Source: JBMOMT01 sp049324835
GTDB lineage: Bacteria; Chloroflexota; Anaerolineae; CAYNKW01
Direction: 5' to 3'
DNA length: 64,000 bases
Assembly: GCA_049324835.1 (NCBI GenBank)
Contig: JBMOMT010000050.1
Coordinates: 1-64,000, forward strand
In this document: one piece after another, positions 50,262 through 56,636 of the stretch
Layout of the letters: every line of letters begins with the position of its first letter
How positions within the stretch are numbered: the first letter of the stretch is position 1
Made by a program: the position numbers and the translations under genes
The notes under the pieces: model-generated
The model's database searches: none
Seen by the model: only the letters and a program-made list of their open reading frames with translations
What the model was told of the DNA's origin: nothing

Positions 50262-50633
50262 TTACACCTTGTTGAGCACCTGAGATACCGTGCTCAGCAA
50301 GGTCTCCAGTTCAAAAGGTTTGGTCAAATAAGCCTGAGCGCCCCGCCAGCGGGCATCCGATTCGATGGCGGGTTCTACCGCGGCGGTCACGATAATGGTG
50401 GGAATGTGCCGCCATCGTTCGTTCTGACGCACCTCGCCCAGCAGGGTCAGGCCATCCATGTGACGCATCTTGACATCGGCAATGATAAGGTCTGGCGTCG
50501 ATGCCTCCAACAACTGTATGGCTTCCTGACCGTCGGCAGCCGTCGCCACGTCATAACCCTCCAGCTCCAGGGTGACTTTGAGCCCCTCTCTCATGCTGGG
50601 ATCGTCTTCGACCACAAGAATAGTTTTGGGCAT
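50262..50633 (-). CDS. CheY-like single-domain response regulator
   Basis: A 123-residue stand-alone receiver: VVEDDPSM (acidic pair), LIIADVKMRHMDG with the phospho-acceptor Asp in the ADVKM motif, VTAAVEP (Thr at the switch position) and TKPFELE with the conserved Lys. There is no output domain, so it acts by protein contact or in a phosphorelay. It is probably the partner of the downstream GAF-PAS kinase. Upstream is AGAGAGGAAAGC as ribosome site. The gap to the L,D-transpeptidase gene is 27 bases. Confidence 0.88.
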   Translation of the reverse strand: MPKTILVVEDDPSMREGLKVTLELEGYDVATAADGQEAIQLLEASTPDLIIADVKMRHMDGLTLLGEVRQNERWRHIPTIIVTAAVEPAIESDARWRGAQAYLTKPFELETLLSTVSQVLNKV

Positions 50634-50660
50634 AGCTTTCCTCTCAGGCCAGAGAAGGCC

Positions 50661-51671
50661 TCATTCGTGAATGACGACCCATGTTCCCTCGGCCGCCCAA
50701 TGGAACAACCACTCGGCATCGGGCGTGGGCAGGTTCACACAGCCATGGCTCATGGGCCGACCAAAGTTGTTGTGCCAATACGTGCCGTGGATGGCGTAAC
50801 TGCCGTCGTAATACATGGTCCAGGGCACGCCTGGCAAATAGTAGCCCGGCCCCGACATGGTCGTCGAGCTGTATTTGCGGTAGATACGAAACTGTCCCTG
50901 GCGCGTAGGCAACGAGGGTATGCCGGTCGAAACGCGCACCGCGTAAACAGGAACACTGCCCACGTAGGCCGCCAGACGCTGCTCACTCAAATCGATGTCG
51001 ATCCAGCGGTCTTGGGTGGGCGGCGCAGCCACGGTGGGCACAGGAAAGGCCAGCGTGGGCGCCGCTGTGGGTGTGGGCGTAGGCGTCGGGGTCGAGGTGG
51101 GCGTCGATGTCGGAGTGGCGGTGACGGTGGCCGTCGGTGATGGCGTGGCGCTCGGTGTGGCAGTGGGGGTAGAGGTGAGGGTCGGCGTGGCGCTGGGGTA
51201 AAAAGCGGCCATTACGGCGCGCGGGGCGTCGGGCAGAAACAGCGCCACTGCCAGGCAGAGCAGTACCGGCAGCAGCAATCCCAGGCCCATCCAAAGCGCG
51301 CTGGGGTGGTGTGGCGTCCTCACCGGTTGTACCGTCGCCGACCGATGAAATCGTGGGTCAGCCTCCTCCCCGGTTGCTACAGCCGGGGAAAAAGATTGCG
51401 CCGCCAGTTGGCGACGCAAGGCAACCATTCCTTCCCTGGCTTGTCGATTTTGAGGGTTGATCTCTAACAGCCGCGAGAGCACGATCAACCTCGCCTGTGG
51501 ATCGTGAGTCAGTCCGGCCCACCAAAGCATCGCTTCCTGGTTGACCGCATCCAGACGCAAAACCTCCTCAAAAACGCGTCGGGCCTGCACGCGTTGCCCT
51601 GCCAGGGCGGCTGCTTTGGCCTCACGCAGCAGTTTTGATATCTTGGCGGTCCTGACCTCGCCTGAATACAT
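50661..51671 (-). CDS. Membrane-anchored L,D-transpeptidase (YkuD)
   Basis: A 336-residue protein. An N-terminal TPR-like cytoplasmic helical part (about 1-85: AKISKLLREAKAAALAGQ, VLRLDAVNQEAMLWWAGL) precedes one membrane helix (about 124-147), a Thr/Pro stalk (about 155-205), and the YkuD domain (about 215-336). The catalytic motif is HGTYWHNNFGRPMSHGC, with the nucleophile Cys near residue 311. It should crosslink peptidoglycan or attach proteins outside the membrane. The ATG at 51671 lacks a strong ribosome site; the promoter 44 bases upstream excludes the longer reading. It is the first gene of the six-gene unit. Confidence 0.86.
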   Translation of the reverse strand: MYSGEVRTAKISKLLREAKAAALAGQRVQARRVFEEVLRLDAVNQEAMLWWAGLTHDPQARLIVLSRLLEINPQNRQAREGMVALRRQLAAQSFSPAVATGEEADPRFHRSATVQPVRTPHHPSALWMGLGLLLPVLLCLAVALFLPDAPRAVMAAFYPSATPTLTSTPTATPSATPSPTATVTATPTSTPTSTPTPTPTPTAAPTLAFPVPTVAAPPTQDRWIDIDLSEQRLAAYVGSVPVYAVRVSTGIPSLPTRQGQFRIYRKYSSTTMSGPGYYLPGVPWTMYYDGSYAIHGTYWHNNFGRPMSHGCVNLPTPDAEWLFHWAAEGTWVVIHE

Positions 51672-51714
51672 CGATCGATTCGCTCTCGATAGTATAATAG
51701 ACCCCGCGGCACAA

Positions 51715-51743
51715 ATCATACACGTTATGGCGTTTCTTGTCAA
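51715..51743 (-). promoter_or_regulatory. Promoter of the L,D-transpeptidase to PfkB unit
   Basis: Minus strand: TTGACA (51738-51743), 17-bp spacer, TATGAT (51715-51720). The -35 hexamer overlaps that of the divergent plus-strand promoter. Confidence 0.75.
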
Positions 51744-51765
51744 GCGGGACAGAGTGGTATAAAAT
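51737..51765 (+). promoter_or_regulatory. Divergent promoter toward the DUF123-HEAT gene
   Basis: TTGTCA (51737-51742), 17-bp spacer, TAAAAT (51760-51765). It shares five bases of its -35 box with the minus-strand promoter (palindrome CTTGTCAAG). The leader to the ATG at 51956 is about 184 bases and contains an inverted-repeat element. Confidence 0.6.
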
Positions 51766-51787
51766 AGGGCGTGTAACGCCTCAGCCT

Positions 51788-51894
51788 AGCAGGCTGTCGG
51801 AGAGAATGAACGATGTCCCACTTGGCGGCAACGGACTCCCGAACTTGTTCGGGAATGCCCCACACCCTAGAATTCTCCAACAGGCTGCCAACTC
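51788..51894. repeat. Imperfect inverted-repeat element in the leader of the DUF123-HEAT gene
   Basis: The left arm AGCAGGCTGTCGGAGAGAAT and right arm ATTCTCCAACAGGCTGC are inverted copies with a few mismatches. Inside is the palindrome CCCGAACTTGTTCGGG (about 51838-51853). Sequence of this kind is common at ends of small non-autonomous elements. No coding capacity. Boundaries are approximate. Confidence 0.5.
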
Positions 51895-51955
51895 GGGTGT
51901 ATCGCACTTGTGACTGAGCCGTTCTATCTCGTGGAGAACAAGGACCGGCCTGCTC

Positions 51956-52996
51956 ATGCCATCAGAGACACACAACGACAAGGGAACCTACACCCTGGGT
52001 CTGAGCCTGGATCGGGCCAGACTGTTGACCGTGGGGCGGTTGGGTAGATTCATCTTTCCCGCAGGGTATTACCTCTACAGCGGAAGCGCTCTGGGGCCGG
52101 GTGGCCTGCCGGCCCGCCTGGCGCGTCATGGCCGCCGCGAGAAACACCTCCACTGGCACATCGATTACCTCTTGGAACAGGCGCGTCTGGTAGAAACCTG
52201 GATCACCCTCTCGGCCAGACGATGGGAATGCGTTTGGGCCAGGGCCTTGTTACAAATGGCTGGCGCGCAGATCGTCGCTCCGCGCTTTGGCGCGTCGGAT
52301 TGCCGCTGTCCAACCCACCTGATCTACTTGGCGCAATCGCCGGGTGAGATGCACATTACGGCTGCCCTGCAAGCCAGCGTTGGAAAGGGGATGCACGTGC
52401 AACATCAGCCACATCTACCACATGACGCCGATCACTGGTTTGAAAGGTTACTCCAGGGTGATGAAGACGCCCGCGAGGAGGCCGCCCACGCCCTTGGCTC
52501 CCTGGGCGAGCCAGTTGTGCCGCGTCTGTTGGAACTCTTGAAGGGCGAAAACGACGACGTGCGCTGCTGGGCGGCGTGGGCTTTGGCCAACACCGGTTCA
52601 CCCAGAGCCATCGGCCCGCTGATAGCCGCTCTGGAGGACGCCGCTTGTGACGTACGAACCTGCGCCGCTATGGCCCTGGGTGAGTTACGCGCCCCGGAGG
52701 CGGCCCCGGCATTGGTCGCTCAACTGGAAAGCTGGCACGGCCTGTTGGCTCGCTGCGCCGCCGATGCCCTCGAAAAGATCGGCCTGGCCGCCGTGCCGGC
52801 GCTGGTCGAAGCGCTGGAGCAGCCCACGAGCCAGGTGCGCACGTGGGCTGCCCGCGCCCTGGCGCACATTGGCTCAAAAGACGCCGTCGAAGCGTTGTGC
52901 CACGTTTATCTGTACGACAAAAGCTACCTGGCGCAGCATTACGCCCAAGAGGCATTACACGACATGGGTCTGCTGGAGATGGTGCTCATTGAATAA
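51956..52996 (+). CDS. DUF123 (GIY-YIG-like) domain fused to HEAT/PBS-lyase repeats
   Basis: A 346-residue fusion. Residues about 8-135 match DUF123 (Endonuclease III-associated, GIY-YIG-like): GTYTLGLSL, YYLYSGSALGPGGLPARLARHGR, KHLHWHIDYLL and CRCPTHLIY. After a short linker, residues about 160-340 form five or six HEAT/PBS-lyase repeats of 30-31 residues (AREEAAHALGSLGE; DVRCWAAWALANTG; DVRTCAAMALGELR; QVRTWAARALAHIG). HEAT repeats usually bind proteins. The pair suggests a nuclease-like domain delivered by a scaffold. The ATG lies after a weak ribosome site. Confidence 0.85.
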   Translation: MPSETHNDKGTYTLGLSLDRARLLTVGRLGRFIFPAGYYLYSGSALGPGGLPARLARHGRREKHLHWHIDYLLEQARLVETWITLSARRWECVWARALLQMAGAQIVAPRFGASDCRCPTHLIYLAQSPGEMHITAALQASVGKGMHVQHQPHLPHDADHWFERLLQGDEDAREEAAHALGSLGEPVVPRLLELLKGENDDVRCWAAWALANTGSPRAIGPLIAALEDAACDVRTCAAMALGELRAPEAAPALVAQLESWHGLLARCAADALEKIGLAAVPALVEALEQPTSQVRTWAARALAHIGSKDAVEALCHVYLYDKSYLAQHYAQEALHDMGLLEMVLIE

Positions 52997-53504
52997 CCAA
53001 CTATCGAGTGAAACGATCAAGACTTTGTTGGGCCTCAGACCCCTGCGGCAGGAAGGGGGCTTTTATTGCCAGACCTATCGCTCGGCAGACAGCCTGCCGC
53101 AGGCGGTGTTGCCGCCGCGCTACGACGGCGATAGGCTTCTGGCGACAGCCATTTATTACCTGCTCACCTCTGACGATTTTTCCGCGTTGCACCGACTAAA
53201 ATCGGACGAGATCTATCACTTTTATCTGGGCGATGCGGTGACGTTGCTGCTGCTGCGTCCAGATGGCACGTCAGAGGCGCTCACGCTGGGCCAGGATGTG
53301 AAGGCCGGGCATCAATTGCAGGTCACTGTGCCTCGCGGCGTCTGGCAGGGGGCTTTTGTCCAGACAGGAGGTGCGTTTGCCCTGCTGGGCACCACCATGT
53401 CGCCCGGCTATCATCCGGCCGACTTTGAGCTGGGCGAACGGCAAACTCTGCTGCGCGCCTACCCCGATCGCGACGTGTTGATCCAAAGGCTGACTCGCGT
53501 TTGA
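52989..53504 (+). CDS. Cupin of the DUF985 (cupin_5) family
   Basis: A 171-residue protein starting at TTG that overlaps the previous stop by 8 bases; the ribosome site would be GGAGATGG. It matches the family: L-x-P-H-x-E-G-G-x-Y form (LLGLRPLRQEGGFYCQTYR), ATAIYYLL, SALHRLKSDEIYHFYLGDA, and LLGTTMSPGYHPADFELG. The metal-binding residues usual in this family (H in LHRLKSDEIYH) are present. These proteins are thought to bind sugars or act as small-molecule isomerases, but no reaction is established. It is the last gene of a two-gene unit. Confidence 0.85.
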   Translation: MNNQLSSETIKTLLGLRPLRQEGGFYCQTYRSADSLPQAVLPPRYDGDRLLATAIYYLLTSDDFSALHRLKSDEIYHFYLGDAVTLLLLRPDGTSEALTLGQDVKAGHQLQVTVPRGVWQGAFVQTGGAFALLGTTMSPGYHPADFELGERQTLLRAYPDRDVLIQRLTRV

Positions 53505-53516
53505 GCGCCGGGTAAA

Positions 53517-53554
53517 ACAAAGGGTGTAGCACCTGGTAGTGCTACACCCTTTGT
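53517..53554 (+). terminator. Long perfect hairpin after the cupin gene
   Basis: Perfect 16-bp stem (53517-53532 with 53539-53554), 6-base loop. The tail is G-rich (GGGGGGG), not T-rich, so it may be a processing or pause structure rather than a classic intrinsic terminator. Confidence 0.6.
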
Positions 53555-53661
53555 GGGGGGGGACTGTGTTACGCTATTATCATATCACAAAAAGCCATTC
53601 CGGGGGGTTACGAGAGCATTACCAAATGGCAATTCTCGTCTACCGTTGAATCGATAGGTGT

Positions 53662-53690
53662 TTGCCAAAATCGGCGGCTGCCTGTATAAT
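53662..53690 (+). promoter_or_regulatory. Promoter of ppdK
   Basis: TTGCCA (53662-53667), 17-bp spacer, TATAAT (53685-53690). The untranslated leader is about 86 bases. Confidence 0.75.
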
Positions 53691-53716
53691 GTCGCAAGTT
53701 TTTGCCGGAGAAAAAC

Positions 53717-53742
53717 GCCCCTTGGAGAGTGGAGGGGCTTTT
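53717..53742 (+). promoter_or_regulatory. Possible hairpin with T-run in the ppdK leader
   Basis: GCCCCT (53717-53722) can pair with AGGGGC (53733-53738), followed by TTTT (53739-53742), all between the promoter and the ATG. It could be a weak attenuator. The stem is only 6 bp with a 10-base loop. Confidence 0.3.
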
Positions 53743-53782
53743 CGATGTGAACGGGTCACAACAACAAGGAGGGTTCAGCAGA

Positions 53783-56464
53783 ATGACTGACAAAAAATGG
53801 GTGTACCTCTTTGCCGAGGGCAACAAAGACATGCGTAACCTGCTGGGTGGCAAGGGCGCCAACCTGTGCGAGATGACCAACGCCAGACTGCCGGTGCCGC
53901 CGGGCTTTGTGGTCACCACCGAGGCCTGCAATGCCTACTTTGACGCCGGTAAGCAGTTTCCCGAAGGCATGTGGGATCAGGTTCTGAAGGCGATGAAAGA
54001 GGTCGAAAAACAAACCGGCAAAAAGTTCGGCGATCCGGCCAACCCGCTGCTGGTCTCCTGCCGCTCCGGCGGGCGGCAATCCATGCCGGGCATGATGGAC
54101 ACGGTGCTCAACATCGGCCTCAACGACAAGACGCTCCAGGGCATGGTCGGTCTGACCGGCAACGAGCGTTTTGCCTGGGACGCCTATCGCCGCCTCATTC
54201 AGATGTTCGGCAATATCGTCAAGGGAGCCGACCGTCACGCTTTTGAGCGTGTCCTGGACGAGTACAAGGCCAAAACAAAGGGCGGCAAAGACACCGATCT
54301 GACCGTCGACATGCTCAAGGGGGTAGTCCGGGATTTTAAGGCGCTCTATAAAAAAGAGGTGGGTGAAGAGTTCCCCGACGACCCCTACGAGCAGTTGCGC
54401 CAGGCTATTGCCGCCGTTTTTCGCTCCTGGTTCGGCGCGCCGGCCATGGCCTATCGCAACGCCGAGGGCCTGCCTCACGACTGGGGCACCGCGGTCAACG
54501 TTCAGACGGTGGTCTTTGGTAACATGGGCAACGATAGCGGCACCGGCGTGGCTTTTACCCGCAACCCCGCCACCGGCGAGAAAAAGCTCTACGGTGAGTA
54601 CCTGCTCAACGCTCAGGGTGAGGACGTGGTGGCCGGCATTCGCACGCCGCACCAGATCGCCGATATGGCCAAAGAGATGCCGGCGCAGTATGAGGAATTT
54701 GTCAAGATCTGCGGGCACCTGGAAAAGCACTACCGCGACGTGCAAGACATGGAGTTCACCATCGAACGCGGCAAACTGTGGATGCTCCAGACCCGCAACG
54801 GCAAACGCACCGCCCCCGCCGCCGTCAAAATCGCCGTGGACATGGTCAACGAAGGGCTGATCACCCGCCAGGAAGCCATCCAACGTATCGAGCCCAAACA
54901 CGTGGACCAATTCCTGCACCCGCAGTTCGATCCGGCAGCCAAAGACAAGGCCAAGGCAGAGGGCGACCTGCTGGCCATGGGTTTGAACGCCTCCCCCGGC
55001 GCGGCGGCCGGCATCGCCATTTTCGACGCCGACACCGCCGAAGCGCGCGGCGCGGCCGGTGAGGCGGTCATTCTCGTCCGCCCAGAGACCAACCCCGACG
55101 ACGTGCACGGCATGGTGCAGGCCCGGGGCATCCTCACCCAGCACGGCGGCATGACCTCCCACGCGGCGGTGGTGGCCCGCGGTTGGGGTAAACCGTGCGT
55201 GGCCGGCTGCGAGTCGCTCCGCATCGACCCGGCCTCACGGAGCTTTACCGTCGACGGGCGCACCGTCAAGGAGGGCGACTGGCTCTCCATCGACGGCTCC
55301 ACCGGCGAAGTCTTTGCCGGCAGCATCGCCACCCGTCCGCCCAGCTTTGAGGAAGAAAAAGATCTGATCACCCTGCTGGGCTGGGCCGACGGCATCCGTA
55401 AACTGGGTGTGTTCACCAACGCCGACAACCCCGAAGACGCCGCCCGCGCCCGCGCCTTTGGCGCCAAAGGCATCGGCCTGTGCCGCACGGAGCACATGTT
55501 CTTCGAAGAAGAACGGCGGCCCATCGTGGTCAAGTTTATCATGGCCGAAGAGGAAAAAGAACGGCTGGCGCTGCTGGATCAGTTGTTGCCCTTCCAGCGT
55601 GAGGACTTTGAGGGCATTTTCCGGGCCATGGACGGCTACCCGGTCATCATTCGCCTCATCGACCCGCCCATGCACGAGTTTTTGCCCCCGCGCGAGGAGC
55701 TGATCGAGGAGGTGGCGCAACTGCGGGCCACGGGCCAAGATGCCAACAAGCTGGCCGAATTGGAAGAGATCCTGGCCGTGGTCAACCGCATGTGGGAGAT
55801 CAACCCCATGATGGGCCTGCGCGGCTGCCGCGCCGGCATCATGTACCCCGGCCTGACCGAGATGCAAACGCGCGCCATCTTTGAGGCGGCCTGCAACGTG
55901 GCCCAGGAGGGCGTGGACGTGCACCCGGAAGTCATGATCCCCCTCACCAGCCACGTCAACGAATTCCACGTCGAGCGGGAAAAACTGGAAAAGGTGGCCA
56001 AAGACGTGCTGGCCGAAAAGGGTGTGTCGTTCGATTACAAGTTCGGCACCATGATCGAGGTTCCCCGCGCGGCCCTCACCGCCGACGACATCGCCCGCTA
56101 TGCCGATTTCTTTTCCTTCGGCACCAACGACCTGACCCAGATGACCTACGGCATCTCGCGCGATGACGCCGAAGGCAAATTCCTGCGGGCATACGTCAAC
56201 CGGGGCATCCTGCCCAGGAACCCCTTCGAGGTGCTGGACCGGGATGGCGTCGGTCAACTGATGAAGCTGTGCGTGGAAAAAGGCCGCCGGGCCAACCCAG
56301 ACATCGAAATGGGCATCTGCGGCGAGCACGGCGGCGAGCCGAGCAGCGTCGAGTTCTGCCACATCATCGGTCTGAACTATGTCTCCTGCTCGCCTTTCCG
56401 GGTGCCCATCGCCCGCCTGGCGGCGGCTCAGGCGGCGCTGCAGCATGAATACGGGCGCAAATAA
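53783..56464 (+). CDS. ppdK: Pyruvate, phosphate dikinase
   Basis: An 893-residue enzyme; the ATG follows AAGGAGGG. The N-terminal ATP-grasp part has GGKGANLCEMTNARLPVPPGFVVT-type sequence (in parts) and GTGVAFTRNPATGEK. The central swivelling domain has the phospho-His motif GGMTSHAAVVARGWGKP. The C-terminal PEP/pyruvate barrel has GLCRTEHMFFEEER, MMGLRGCR, GTMIEVPRAAL and GTNDLTQMTYGISRDD, with GICGEHGGEP near the end. It interconverts pyruvate, ATP and Pi with PEP, AMP and PPi, as in anaerobic glycolysis or gluconeogenesis. The size is typical. It is a single-gene unit with a promoter and terminator. Confidence 0.96.
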   Translation: MTDKKWVYLFAEGNKDMRNLLGGKGANLCEMTNARLPVPPGFVVTTEACNAYFDAGKQFPEGMWDQVLKAMKEVEKQTGKKFGDPANPLLVSCRSGGRQSMPGMMDTVLNIGLNDKTLQGMVGLTGNERFAWDAYRRLIQMFGNIVKGADRHAFERVLDEYKAKTKGGKDTDLTVDMLKGVVRDFKALYKKEVGEEFPDDPYEQLRQAIAAVFRSWFGAPAMAYRNAEGLPHDWGTAVNVQTVVFGNMGNDSGTGVAFTRNPATGEKKLYGEYLLNAQGEDVVAGIRTPHQIADMAKEMPAQYEEFVKICGHLEKHYRDVQDMEFTIERGKLWMLQTRNGKRTAPAAVKIAVDMVNEGLITRQEAIQRIEPKHVDQFLHPQFDPAAKDKAKAEGDLLAMGLNASPGAAAGIAIFDADTAEARGAAGEAVILVRPETNPDDVHGMVQARGILTQHGGMTSHAAVVARGWGKPCVAGCESLRIDPASRSFTVDGRTVKEGDWLSIDGSTGEVFAGSIATRPPSFEEEKDLITLLGWADGIRKLGVFTNADNPEDAARARAFGAKGIGLCRTEHMFFEEERRPIVVKFIMAEEEKERLALLDQLLPFQREDFEGIFRAMDGYPVIIRLIDPPMHEFLPPREELIEEVAQLRATGQDANKLAELEEILAVVNRMWEINPMMGLRGCRAGIMYPGLTEMQTRAIFEAACNVAQEGVDVHPEVMIPLTSHVNEFHVEREKLEKVAKDVLAEKGVSFDYKFGTMIEVPRAALTADDIARYADFFSFGTNDLTQMTYGISRDDAEGKFLRAYVNRGILPRNPFEVLDRDGVGQLMKLCVEKGRRANPDIEMGICGEHGGEPSSVEFCHIIGLNYVSCSPFRVPIARLAAAQAALQHEYGRK

Positions 56465-56483
56465 GCGTTCGCCCGGCCCGATC

Positions 56484-56540
56484 CGTTTCACCGTCCAGAT
56501 GGCAGCCCTCGATGCAGGGGGCTGCCATCTTTGTGAAACG
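56484..56540 (+). terminator. Extended hairpin after ppdK
   Basis: Inner stem AGATGGCAGCCC (56497-56508) with GGGCTGCCATCT (56519-56530), 10-base loop; outer stem CGTTTCAC (56484-56491) with GTGAAACG (56533-56540). A short TT follows the inner stem. Likely the end of the ppdK transcript. Confidence 0.7.
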
Positions 56541-56565
56541 TGAGCATCGTCAGTTGGGCGAAGTG

Positions 56566-56574
56566 TGGTATAAT
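56566..56574 (+). promoter_or_regulatory. Extended -10 promoter of the kinase/regulator pair
   Basis: TGGTATAAT (TG at 56566-56567, TATAAT at 56569-56574). The -35 region is poor (TCGTCA at about 56547), as expected for an extended -10 promoter. Confidence 0.55.
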
Positions 56575-56636
56575 AGGACAGATTGGGCACGAGTGTGTGG
56601 CGGCGTGCCATTGGCCGGTAAGGATAAGGAGCATTC

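Noticed and set aside
53756..55162. Long minus-strand open frame opposite ppdK (468 codons), and other long antisense frames such as 2823-4088 and 13767-14930
   Set aside because: They are antisense shadows of well-conserved genes in high-GC DNA. The translations are rich in His, Arg and Gly, match no family, and lack ribosome sites.
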